Assembly: GCA_914767715.1 (NCBI GenBank)
Contig: OU612070.1
Coordinates: forward strand, 263,501 to 327,500
Direction of reading: 5' to 3'
DNA length: 64,000 nucleotides
DNA from: Membranipora membranacea
Taxonomy: Eukaryota > Bryozoa > Gymnolaemata > Cheilostomatida > Membraniporidae
Shown: piece by piece, positions 53,101 through 63,990 of the stretch
Position numbering within the stretch: the stretch's first letter is position 1
How the letters are laid out: every line of letters begins with the position of its first letter
Translations under genes and position numbers: made by a program
The notes under the pieces: model-generated
The model's input: only the letters and a program-made list of their open reading frames with translations
Database searches by the model: none
Told to the model about the DNA's origin: nothing

Positions 53101-56100
53101 TGAGCAGCTCTCCTCAATCAACAAACATGTCATCACTCTGATGCTGCTGCTGCTGACACTGGAACTGCTGACGCTGATGGTAGAGAAATTAGCTTATTTA
53201 TGTCGCTATAATTTTATGTGATCAGTGAGTCTTATTTTGGCCTTTACCTAACAAAGGACATTAAGGAATGAGTAGCCTATAGAGGTGCTAATGAGATATA
53301 AAATATCATTAAATGTGAGATTAATGAGTTAGATATGATCTGAGATTACCACCGCACTAAATCATCTATTACTGAGTCAGCTAGGAGAGTACAGAGATAT
53401 GAGATACTGCAGACTGCCGAGCGAGGTGGTACATAAATACAGCTGACGCTGACAGCAGCAGAATAAGAAGGATGAGATGTAGATAATTGAGTGAGATATA
53501 AGACTCATGGAATGTTCAGACAAAACAATCACCACCATGTGGGCAGATGTGTAATCTGTCTGTCTGGGCCGGCTGACTGTATCATTATAACTTATTTATT
53601 TGTGTGACTACTTATATCCGCTGTAATGCAGATTGTTTCCAGAACCCGGTAGGTAAATGATTCGGATAGCAGGAGAAGCCTTCTCCGTTTCTACCCCCCT
53701 CCCAGAAAATTCGAAGTTTGATAAGCTGGCTGATGAGTTTATCATAATGACTGGAGTTTGTGAAAAGGTTGAGTGTCGGAGGATTGGCCGAGTTAGGAGA
53801 GGATGGGCCGAGTTAGGAGAGGATTGGCCGAGTTAGGAGAGGATTGGCCGAGTTAGGAGAGGATGGGCCAAGTTAGGAGAGGATTGGCCGAGTTAGGAGA
53901 GGATTGGCCGAGTTAGGAGAGGATTGGCCGAGTTAGGGGAGGATTGGCCGAGTTAGGAGAGGATGGGCCGAGTTAGGGGAGGAGTACACATATATATATA
54001 TAACTCTTACCTGTCACATCAGCATCTCCATTTCCTTGTTCCGCATCTTTATCTCTACAAGATTGAAACAGGGTGTTAAATAAATAAGAGCAGTAAGAGG
54101 AGGGGATGGAGGGCAGCTGTCATCGCGAGGAGGGGGGAGGGCAGCTGTCATCACGATGGATCACTGTCATCTGTGGTCATAAGGTCACTAGATTAGGTAT
54201 GCAGATCTTTTGGTAAATCATTTAGCCGAGTAAAACAAATTTTTGTGGTTGGCTGATCATCAAAAGCCTATTAATAACTAAAGCTGATGATGTTAACAGT
54301 TTAATTGGCAGCAGGCAGCAAAGGTGACGATTGAATTATAATAGTTTATATGTTTTTTATTACTCCTCTGATTCACAAAGCTCTGAACACAAACCACCTA
54401 AACCAACAGCGGGCAGTCGGCGCTGATTCAACCAGCAGATGGAAAGTCTTTGAAGGTAGTTTGTTCCACATGAAATAATCATTAGCTATGCATGACTAAT
54501 TTTTCCACTACAGTATCAAATTCACACACACTACTACACTCTGCTGATAGGATAGATCTCACTGATAGATCTCTTGGCTCGGTCCCACGATTCAGGGTCC
54601 TGATAACAGGATACCGCCAGTGCTTTAAATAACTTCACAAATGTACCCGGTCTTTCTTTTTAAAGTGTTTTATTGATGAGGGCTGATCAATGAGATGGTA
54701 ATTTTTTATTTACAGCACAAATAGTGACGCCCTGATGCTGGTAATACAGACTATATTATGATAGTCTAAGAGAGAGAGAGAGAGCTGTTGTGTGTATTAC
54801 TCACTTTTTAGCCGGTGCAGATACAGGTTTCGAATCTGAATCTAAAAACGATAGAATAATAATACAGATTATAGTCTCTCTGCTCTAACAGTTCATTATC
54901 ATAGATTCAGATTAGTTACAGCAGCGGGCCATGGCTGTCCCTGAGCCAGCGAGAACCCAGTGAGATCCCAGCACCCTTAGTCATCCGGAAACTATTAAGT
55001 GTGCTGGGGAAATACCAGGAAAAAGTGAACACTTGAAACTTGACATACACCATTTCGAACACGGGTAACTGTAAATTGCTGAACAGGCTGAACAGCTGAA
55101 CAGAATTTCTCAGACTACTATTATTGTTTGATTCTTTACATGATTGGCTAAGTTTGCGTAAGCATGGACAGTTCTTTATATTCTTCTCATTAAATTATTT
55201 ATTTTAAGTTTGCATTCACCTTGGTTTCTTTCAATTTTATTCACAGTAAATTTTTCGTCGTTACACTTCTAGTGAATGGATGGAAAGTAGCCCCCCCCTC
55301 CCCTATAAACAAAGCTTGTTAAGACTGGCTAGATGAAAGGTTGAGCTGGATAATGTTTCTGGTGTCCAATTTCCAGAACACCATCAGATTTTGTCAGAAA
55401 TGGCACATTGATTGCTTCATTTGCTTGTCCTAAATTGGTTATATTAGGTGCCAACAGGAACTTAGTGATAGTCACCCAGAGAAATGACTACAAATAATAA
55501 TTTTAGTCTGAGAAATTCTGTTCAGCTGTTCAGTCTGTTCAGCAATTTACAGTTACCGTTTCAACACTGATACAATTTGGCAACAAATCATGACATTTTC
55601 TAATTTTTAGATTTGCAAATATCTCAGATCTTTAGTTACATATATTCACAGGCCTCGATGATAAACAGATAGATAGAGCTGGGCAGACACTATTGTGGTA
55701 TATGTAACACCGCGCCGAGTAAGGATATATAAGTAGGCTGAGTAGAGTCAAGGAGGAGATGATGATAACTTACTGCTGCTTCTTCTCTTGATGACGATGA
55801 TAACGATGACGACCACGAGTATCACCACAGTGACCACTACTACTATTATAATAATAATAACAGTAGGATCTTTATCTTCTTTACCTCCCTTAGACTCATC
55901 AGCATCTCCTCCCATATCCTTCTCACCAGGGCTAAGCTTCCCTGTGGTGGTCGGTTTGGGGGTGGTGGATGTGGTGGTGGTTGGGGTAGATGTGGCCACA
56001 TCCCATGTGATGTTATACTTGTAGCTAATAGTATCGGCTGTAATAGATAATAATAATGATATAATAATGCTATTTATTTGTCACCAGCTACTCTACAGGG

Positions 56101-59100
56101 TGGAAAACACATAGGTGATAACGTGAAGATTCTGGGCAACACAGTCTGTACTTAGGTCGGGACTGCTGGGAAGAAACAGAATATAACTTGTATTGATTGT
56201 TTGCATGTCACAACTTCTTATGTTATGACTTTTTTTAGCTGATGGCCAAGTCAAAACACAGAAGAGTATAATTATCACCCCCCCCCCCCCCTCCCCTCTG
56301 TGTGAGATTGAATGCATACATTAGCGTACCTAACTTAGCGTCACCGTTGACAGAGGCGGTACATTCATACATCTCTATAAGAGTCTCGTTCAGAGAAGCA
56401 TCAGCACTTATAACTATAGAGTAAGTAGTGTCCTCCATATCCACACTGTCCTGTGTCCACCTGTACTCGATGGTGGCTCCCTCCTTCAGGTTGTGATTAG
56501 TCGGGCACTTCAGCTCCTGTGTAGTCGATGGGTTAATGGCCAAGCTCTCAACAGCAACCTGTTCTGTTTTCTTAAAGTCTACAAAATACAACCAGATTTC
56601 ACCAGATGAGATGAACTACCTCAAAAAAAAGCAAAGAGTAAAGCTAAGAAATGCTAAGTGATATTATGGCTCATTAGGATTTTTAGTACCTGGCCGGCTC
56701 TCTTTAATCACAGTAGATATAAATATCTTAGTTTAGTAATTAAATTGTAGTCATTGTGGGAAGCTTCCGATTTTACATAACTTAGTTATGGCTATGCTAA
56801 ATAATGCTGTCATCATGCGCAGCTAATAATTCTGATGCATGGCTGATGATAAAAAGGATACAAATAAGCATAACAATGAGCATCAATCTGCATAAATAGT
56901 CTTAATGATCTCAGTTAGACAAAGTGGTCTGGGGGCAGACTGAGGGGCAGAGCCTGCCTACAGGTAAAGTGGCAGACATTATAAGAGGGATAGACTTTAT
57001 TTTAGTACTTAGGCACACAGTTTTATATGAGTGACACATACTTAGATAGTAGTCACTGTTTATAAATTCATTCAGTGTCTCGACACCAAAGTTTAGTATA
57101 ACTCCTGTAATTATCTCACAGAAACAAAGGAGGCGCGGAGTCCAAACGTCCCCTAGACTTTGATAGAATCTTTAGTGGGGAGCCTACTCTTTGTGTCAGA
57201 AGCCTTACCTACTACGGCTTTACCCTAAGCTTTCAACAAGGGGCACCAGCTACAAGCCCCAACAGCTACAGGTACCGATAACTAAGGCTACCAATTACAG
57301 GCTGTAAGAGCAGAATATTGCTCATACATCAGCAACCTTTGCTGCTGGGTGAGATGCTTTATATTGAAACTTCAAATAATATAACCACAAAATCAGGTTG
57401 TTCAGTGAAGAGTAGAGATTATTATTAATGACTTACAGTAGACGGTAATTTTCCTCTCCTGTCTGGTAATGCTGGGGTCAGATTGTAGATTAGCATGAGC
57501 TTTATCTCTGCATGAAAACACGGCTTCATTATCAGCTACCTGTACAGTAAACTGCTCGATACCATTCTCCTCTACTACACCATCTCGTTCTGTAATATGC
57601 ATTAATAAACATACAGTACACGCCATGATGCATTTAGTCATCTCTCTCTCGAGCTTAGGCATAACGGGCAGAGTTTTATACCAACATTTTTTTTTTTGAA
57701 AAAGGGGTGCGGATGGACAAGTAAGGGTTGATATTGGAGTTTATAATCCATATATGCACTTTGTTCTTGAGAAGGACGCCTGTCTTTGTGATGGTTTTAC
57801 AGCAACTAAGAGCCATAACAAAGTGAATATTGTGAGATAAAAATCAATACAGAGGAATTATTGTCACAAATAAATTATACAATACATGCAGCTAAAACAG
57901 TGTAAGCAGGTGGCTTCTGTCTAAACAAAGCCTCATATCCCAGGAGAGAGAGGAGAGGGCTTATGTAGTATTTTTATGCCAAGAACTAAACCTAAGAAAA
58001 CAGGAGTAGTTTGTACTTTGGGTAAGATCAACCCCTACATGACGCACTCATAGTGGTTATATAGGCAGGTTTTATCTCTATAGACACTTCTGGGTGGTCT
58101 GACTATTAAATCATTTACCGCTCAGAATAACACAAGCGCTTGATGTGAATGCCCAGTCCTATATAAACATATCAGACTTTCTATGCTTCTCAGAGTTTGA
58201 GAAAGCCCTAGCTATGGTCGGCACATTTCATGGGAAATATTTAATACAGCCATTTGCATTCAAAAAAATGTTGCTAGATTTGCAAAATGGGGCTTTGCAG
58301 GGCTGACAGATTAAATAAGACTTAATTCTTACCATATTCGAGGTCTGCGGCCGGGTCACCCCCTTCAGATGTGCAGGTCACAGTAGCAGTTGATCCGGCA
58401 TAGAGTCCTGTTGTCCCGTCAACCTCATCCACTGGGGACCCATCGTCTGCGATCTCCATAGTCATGCTAGTCGGGGCGGCTGCAAGATGAATATTCCAAC
58501 TATTATTCTTTTCTCATACAGTGAGTGTTTGAGAGCCGTTTTGGTTTCAAAATCATGAGAAGGGAAGCCTCAAAATATTGGTTATTATGGTAGTAAGATT
58601 CAGAACAACCAACAGCTTACAGTTTCATTGAAACAATTCTGACTAGTATATTGCTCGTGATATTGCATGATGCAACAGCAATCCTTCATCATAACAATGA
58701 CATGGATGTCGTTGTTCAATTTTATACCAAACTAGAAGCTATATATGGAGTGAAATTAATAGGGATTACTAATTTATAGTACCTTACTTCTCACATGTAA
58801 AACAAGAAGTAACCAAATAATCATAACCGCAGCGGTAAATGAGTAATTTTCATATTTGGTGAGAGTCTTTTTGACATTAAAAAGGTAAGGCCAAGAACTC
58901 AGAGAGTCATGACACAACGGTGGCTCAATGTCATTTTCTTCTGAGTGCTACTGAGATGTGAATATGATCGGTGTGTCAGTACAATGCTTGGCAGTACTAG
59001 TGTGAAAGTTGGGTGATAATTGTATACAATCATTGGCAGATACTATCAGTTAAAACAAGGCGGGTTAGCTTTCAATGTTTGAAGGGCCAGTCAGGCTGCG

Positions 59101-60120
59101 CACGGGTATATCAGGAGCAGGTATTTGGAATTCTATAGAAGTCATTTGTCACCAAAAGTAGCTGCAATATTAAAATCGCAGACCAACCAGTTACAGTAAA
59201 AGGAAGTCACAGAATTATATTTACTTACTGTAAATGTCAGAGTCAGAGACATTGTACTCATCACCGAAAAACTCGTAACTTTCTCCAACATTCCATGAGC
59301 TACATCGGTATGAGGCGGCTTGAGACACTTTGAATTTAAGGTCAAGAGATGCGGCTGTATTTCCTAGAAGGGCATTGTACACTTCATCACACTGCTCCTG
59401 TTCAGGTCCAAACTCATTAGCCCCGTTAGGGTTGACAGAGTTCCCTCCTGGACTCATAGTAACAGAACAGCCAATATCGCTTGTTCCGTCAACCCGCAGC
59501 CCAAAACCACCCAGCTTCGTCGGGTCGGCACGGACTCCAAAGTAACATGTTAGCGTGATCTCGTCATCAACATAAAAATCTGGATCATTTGGCAAAGAAG
59601 CTTCAATATCTGAAACAGAAGAAAATACGTCTTATCTAAACATGTGGCGGTAATGATATGAGCGTTCCTTTCCCTTGGATGATGTAATGTGTTTTGAATA
59701 CTACCAAATTAACACACACACACACATCACTAAAAAATAAATAACACAATGCCAACCAATAGTTAGTATAAGGGTCTTATATCTTCAATCTTCATGGATG
59801 CATACATTTTATACCTAGCAAGTAAAGGTAAAGGACAGGTGAATGAGGTTGCACCGCCAGATCTATCTGTTATCTTCAAACTTGTTTATTCAATTTTAGT
59901 GCCAATTGAAATAATTTATAGTCATGCAGTATCAAAATATGAATGGAACTCAAACTGACATGCCTACATGAATTGAATAAGTGTATTAAAAAATGTTACT
60001 AAACACATTCTATGTAGAGATTAATTAAATGTGCAGATCAAATTAGAATATAAAGATCTTACCTTGCGACAATGCGTAAGATAGCAGACATACAGAAATC
60101 ATCCAACTTAGATGACCCAT
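37972..60120 (-). CDS. Ig-superfamily receptor with ITIM-bearing cytoplasmic tail
   Basis: Eleven exons on the minus strand join with matching phases to 533 residues: 60120-60063, 59609-59229, 58479-58333, 57589-57437, 56578-56330, 56037-55774, 54841-54805, 54054-54011, 50109-50088, 42219-42150 and 38148-37972. There is a signal peptide (about 1-19, MGHLSWMISVCLLSYALS). Ig-like domain 1 is exon 2 (TLTCYF...YRCSSW), domain 2 exons 3-4 (TVTCTS...FSCRDK), domain 3 exon 5 (LKCP...YRW...YECTAS). Then come a Thr/Pro stalk, a membrane helix of Ile/Val (389-412) and KRR. The tail carries LDYVTI (Y470), IIYAEL (Y483), SRYESV (Y500) and VDYVSI (Y505), all fitting [SIVL]xYxx[IVL]. TKYYDL (Y465) is a further YxxL. 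ITIMs recruit SH2 phosphatases in vertebrate receptors; an inhibitory role here is inference. Ectodomain exons are nearly all phase 1, as usual for Ig genes. The weakest link is the joining of tail exons across introns of 4-8 kb. Confidence 0.72.
38187..38227. mobile_element. 27-bp palindromic micro-insertion, 7-bp duplication
   Basis: CAGGGAGGGCGG...CACCCTCCCTG (38194-38220) forms a hairpin and is flanked by ATCATAG on both sides. Confidence 0.7.
38332..38360. mobile_element. 15-bp micro-insertion CAGGGAGGGTGGCTG, 7-bp duplication
   Basis: The 15 bases (38339-38353) are flanked by perfect ACTATGC repeats (38332-38338 and 38354-38360). Confidence 0.65.
42150..42219 (-). CDS. Receptor tail exon with LDYVTI motif
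   Basis: This 70-nt exon (acceptor CCTATTTTAG, donor CACAG|GTATGA) encodes RIKGSDPRTSTKYYDLDYVT + IPQ. It requires a preceding exon ending with two bases of a codon; exon 9 (50109-50088) does so. It ends at phase 0, matching the next exon at 38148. The motif and the phase fit support it as real tail sequence. Confidence 0.65.
43472..43497. repeat. AGTAAGGATATATCCTTACT palindrome
   Basis: A second copy of the palindrome family at 34098, with a truncated left arm and an intact right arm (TCCTTACTCTGTG). ATTATA occurs on both sides a few bases out. Confidence 0.55.
44180..44213. repeat. CACAAAGTAAGGATAT palindrome
   Basis: A third copy of the family: CACAAAGTAAGGATAT pairs with ATATCCTTATTCTGTG across a 2-nt loop. 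ATACCAT occurs close by on both sides, but not exactly at the borders. Confidence 0.55.
46294..46341 (-). CDS. Candidate alternative tail exon of the receptor
   Basis: This 48-nt segment has a strong acceptor (TTTACAG) and donor (AAT|GTAAGT). Spliced after exon 9 it reads SEGGDKTTSDESGKQ and a stop, giving a short tail without tyrosine motifs. Spliced after exon 8 with exon 9 skipped it is open (VKEATKPLLTNQESNK) but then shifts exon 11 out of frame. It is therefore not used in the ITIM form. An AATAAA hexamer overlaps its end. Its use needs transcript proof. Confidence 0.4.
49820..49909. repeat. 11-bp minisatellite CAGGCGACCCA
   Basis: Eight head-to-tail copies with one substitution (CAGGCAACCCA). 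Confidence 0.95.
50031..50060. mobile_element. 16-bp palindromic micro-insertion, 7-bp duplication
   Basis: CAGGGAGGGGTCCCTG (50038-50053) is flanked by perfect GTCTAAC repeats. It lies only about 28 bp from the small receptor exon 9. Confidence 0.7.
50088..50109 (-). CDS. Receptor exon 9, 22-nt microexon
   Basis: Acceptor TTCCCTACAG and donor GAAAG|GTATGA bound 22 nt encoding EPMLTQE plus two bases. It is the only phase converter (1 to 2) I found between exon 8 and the ITIM exons, so the ITIM frame depends on it. Confidence 0.55.
50110..54010 (-). other. Receptor intron between exons 8 and 9
   Basis: A 3.9-kb intron with a 20-bp minisatellite at its upstream end (53781-53980) and a duplicated GTGGTGAGATGTGGTGTACC near 52790-52830. 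No exon or gene was recognised. Confidence 0.5.
53781..53980. repeat. 20-bp minisatellite GGATTGGCCGAGTTAGGAGA
   Basis: Ten copies with TTGG/TGGG and GAGA/GGGA variants, ending about 30 bp from receptor exon 8. Confidence 0.95.
54011..54841 (-). CDS. Receptor exons 7 and 8 (juxtamembrane tail)
   Basis: Exon 7 (54841-54805) encodes NSDSKPVSAPAKK and exon 8 (54054-54011) encodes DKDAEQGNGDADVT. Both have consensus splice sites and phases 1-2-1. They follow KRRSS from the membrane exon. The tail here is polar and lacks tyrosines. Confidence 0.68.
55064..55557. mobile_element. ~490-bp inverted-repeat element in receptor intron 6
   Basis: Ends GGTAACTGTAAATTGCTGAA are inverted with about 54 bp of arm on each side, including CTGAACAGCTGAACAG and AATTTCTCAGACTA. 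Flanks read TTTCGAACAC and TTTCAACAC, a possible 9-10-bp duplication with one indel. No protein is encoded. Confidence 0.65.
55774..56037 (-). CDS. Receptor exon 6: stalk and transmembrane helix
   Basis: The exon encodes a Thr/Pro-rich stalk (TSTPTTTTSTTPKPTTTG), an acidic/Lys linker, then PTVIIIIIVVVVTVVILVVV continuing to IVIIVI and a KRR stop-transfer. Splice sites are ACAG at the start and AGCAGCA|GTAAGT at the end, phase 1 on both sides. Confidence 0.88.
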
Positions 60121-63100
60121 TCTTATTATTGAAATTGTCTGAATGTGAATATCAATAATAATCCGATATATTATAGTAAATATGACTTTCAGAATAATAT
60201 AGCAGACAAAAATAATCCACCAGCACCAAGAAGGTAGATCCACTTTTTTACTGTGTTATTAATTTACAGGTCTTGACTTTAAAGTTTCCAGACTCTAAGT
60301 GTTTAATAAGCTTTTATCCAATATGCACTCTCAAGAGCTGTCTACACAATGAGTGGTGATTATGGAGAGCAAATTATCAATAGATTCAATTTTATTCAGC
60401 AAGCCTTGAAATAATATTGGTGAGCCGCTCCACAATAATATACTACAATCTGATTGGCCAACCGGTTCAAAATTATTTGTTGTTATTTCTCAGGGTAGGA
60501 CAACTCTTATTTGCTCAAATTAAAGTAGTTTAATCTCTGCAGCAGGGAGGGTGGTGTATCCCACCCTCCCTGTCTGCAGGGTGAAAAATTCAAAGCCGTG
60601 AGTCTGAGTTTTAGATCTGAGGTATTGCAAACATAGGCTTAAAAGCTTGGGCCTTGCATAAAAGGCAGCAGAGCGAGATATGAGACCACAGTCAGCCCAC
60701 TGGCTGTAGCGCAAACAAGTCAACTCTCTGACTTGTGTATGAGTTGTAGGATGCTCAATGTTGTGAATTTGAGTAGTGTACCATGGCACTAGGGCGGGTG
60801 CCTTGATGATAGCGACTTTGCTCCGATGAGTTGATGGAAAGCGAACCTCCCTGCACTGGTTTGGCTTAGAGTACAAGCATGAGAGTGATGGGGTGGACGT
60901 TGTTGCACTGAAACAATGTAGAGTTGGCAGCCTCCCTGGCTGCCCAACAGCGTAAACACACCGATTATGTCAAAACACTGATACTGATAGTGCACTGAGG
61001 GTTCGATGAGATTGATTGAGATGCTCATCAACAGACAAATGTGGCTTCATGCTGTTTGGGCCGGTTATGAGGAGGATGTACTAGAGAAGGCCTCGAATCA
61101 ACGCTTGACCCATGCCTCTAGCTGAAGACCTGTGTGATGTGCAGTGGTACATGCACCATTGTATGTTGTAACTCTTCTCTTTTTCCAATTCCACTTTCTA
61201 CTCTTCTACTTTTTTGAAAGTTTGAACTCATACCACGTCTATTGTTATTTATATCACTGCCTTTTAAGTTGCTTTAATATGGCTTCAGATATACCCCAGA
61301 GCCCTTAGTTTTAGTGTCCAACTCTCATTGCAACAAACATTTCCACTGGAGGTGTCTAGCCAATATGTTGGCTCTGATTTATGGGTGGGGGAAAAAGGGC
61401 CCCACCCACCAATCAGAGACAACAAATTGCCTAGAGGCGCCCTTCATAACTAATAGGCCATCTATATCCCCAACAACATCAACTCATTTTCCACAAAAAT
61501 AGTTTGCAGCCCTAAAAATCAAGTAAACTCTTTATTCTCATTTTATGTTTATGACGTACAGCGTAGATACTGGGTAACATATTCTAGACTCACAAACATT
61601 TTTTTGTATATGCCTGATATTTGCCATGTAGTTTGAATTAAAAAGTGGAGGATTTCAATTTACAGGGATACCGCACTGCTTCACGCGCACCTGAGTTATC
61701 CACCTGGGGGTTTTGGGGGCAGTGCGAGCCCCCGACAGGATCTGGGGCGGAGCCTCATCTGATGACTTTTTGGGAGCGTTCCTAGCCACTAGGAAGGGCT
61801 CAAACAAATATTTGACCCCAAATAATTTCATGTTCATACTAGTACTAGAATGTCAAACTGAGGTGAAATACACTTTTAACACTTACCATCAACACATGGG
61901 CCCCTGGGACTTGCATGTCCTTACTTTGCCAATGTCCAGTACAGTATCAACCACCCCATTAACAATAATAGTATGAATTTTAATACAACATGTAAGTTTG
62001 TGAACATTATTCAATAGCACAATTCCTTTTAATTATGTGTGCAAAGACCAACAAGTGCTTGGATAGTTGCGAATTTGCGATAGTGTTGTTTTCTCTGAAA
62101 TCTGGAATTACAAAAAAGTGGATAGTTGGTGTGAAAATCTGGAGGGTCCCACCTAAACAGGGAGACTTGGCAAGTGTGCGACGGCTTGTAATTTCTTTAA
62201 ATATGAGTAGTTAAATCCAATGAAGCAAGTTTACACACACATCAAATTTCCAGGGGACTCTCAATACAAAATTGCAAGTCATTAATCTTAGTTTTGAAGA
62301 TTATAAATATTTATTGATTTTTGGTAGCAAAATAAATGTATAAAAATAAATTAACAGGTAAAAAATGAAGTAAAGTAAGGAAAAAATAAAAAAAGGCTAT
62401 AGCGGTAAAGTAGAGTAAAGAAAAATCAAACTTGCCGTAAAAAAATTCTCACTTACTATCATACTGATGGGAAAATAGAAAACAAAGATAAAGAAGAGAG
62501 TTATCTATGGTTGTGTTGTGATAATATCACCGTAGTCGACTGATGACTCATTTCTGTGATCACTGTGATGTGATAGAATACTACAGTGCTAGTCCTCTGT
62601 TAGATCAAAATTTGAGTCCATTTGTCAGGAATGGAAATGATCCGCCTACTCACTATGCTCAGTGTAACAGCAGGAAGGGAGCACCCATACTTACAAATCC
62701 CTTCTACCCTGATATGTGTACACATTCATATTTGTGTTTGTCGTTTATAATTGTATGAACTCATTTATATGTACATTGATGACAAAGAGTTTCAGTTGAT
62801 TGTAATGAATAAATATAAGGGTTTCAGATGGTAAATATACAATCGCCTGTCATAGATAGAAGGTAAGAGAGACCACTGGTGATGATTATAAGAGCAATAC
62901 TGGGATTCCTTAGAGTTGCCCCTCCTGTCCATGTGATTGTGTACATCTGCTTTATAGTGCGATCTAAAAGTATAGATATCAAGTTTACTGTACAATATTC
63001 TATTATCTTATACAAATTGGGGAAATCTGCCGAGCTACTGAAGGTGAACAGATCAATAGAAATTTGATGACTTTGGGTCATTGATTAACATAACGGTGCC

Positions 63101-63825
63101 GTAAATGCTGTTTCAGTCGAGGTGGATATTTACTCTCAGAGTAAGTTCATTTTTGGTTTAAAATATTGGATAATGTGCTTTTTATTTCATGACGTGCCTG
63201 ACATTTTAAATTTGATGTTGAAATGTGAAATTTTAAGGATGGGAACTGATTAAAGGTGTCGGAGCCAAAACCTTAACTACCTTCCTCTGGAGTTCAACAT
63301 CAAAGGGAGATGCATTTTGCGTCATTTTCCATAACCTCAAAAATGTTGCCGTAAGGACCCTTGTTGTGGCCACACTACTCTTTTTTGGAAGTTCTCACAT
63401 AGCACAAAGACTAGATCAAGTTTTATCCAATCTGTATGATTTCGGAGTTGGTCCCCCTTGATTAAAACCACTGCGGTTTTTCGGTGGAGAGGGTGCGACT
63501 CCAATGCAGACAACTAGCAATGAAATTGTAAATTAGGATAATACAGTGTATTTGCAGTTGAAATTCTGGCTTATGTTAATGGGAAAACCCACTGACTGCT
63601 AGAGTGACATGAAATTTGCTGAATAAATAGGCGATTGGTGCTCTAAAATCTAGTTTGTACACCCGATTCTTTATTCTCAATGGTAAAGTCAACGATGCAA
63701 GCACTAGCCATGCACAACCAGAGGTTGATCTGTCACATATTCAAGTAATAATTAAGTCGGGCAACCACTGATGCTATTTCTGTACACATCGTTCACTCTA
63801 GAGTATTTGGACCACTCTGAGTGAC
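60121..63825. other. Region upstream of the receptor, no supported gene
   Basis: This should contain the receptor promoter. It also holds a micro-insertion (60536-60579). An ORF at 62543-62758 (+) is followed by AATAAA about 50 bp later, but has no recognisable domain and no clear acceptor, so it is left uncalled. The stretch 62330-62440 is A-rich. Confidence 0.4.
60536..60579. mobile_element. 30-bp palindromic micro-insertion, 7-bp duplication
   Basis: CAGGGAGGGTGG...CCACCCTCCCTG (60543-60572) is a perfect hairpin flanked by TCTGCAG on both sides. Confidence 0.75.
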
Positions 63826-63990
63826 AACCCACTGTGAGACATCCCACTGTGAGACCACCCACTGTGAGACCACCCACTGTAAGACCACCCACTGTGAGAC
63901 AACCCACTCTGAGACCACCCACTGTGAGACCGCCCACTGTGAGACCGTCCACTCTGAGACCACCCGCTCTGAGACCACCCACTGACACAC
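63826..63990. repeat. 15-bp minisatellite CCCACTGTGAGACCA
   Basis: About eleven copies with minor variants at the right edge of the window. The repeating Val-Gly-Gly-Leu ORFs across it are by-products of the 15-bp period. Confidence 0.95.

Noticed and set aside
62543-62758. 71-codon ORF followed by AATAAA
   Set aside because: No domain, no convincing acceptor upstream, short enough for chance.
62824-63081. Hydrophobic minus-strand ORF
   Set aside because: AT-rich sequence gives Ile/Leu-rich frames on both strands; no recognised membrane family.
63752-63990. Val-Gly-Gly-Leu repeat ORFs
   Set aside because: By-product of the 15-bp minisatellite.
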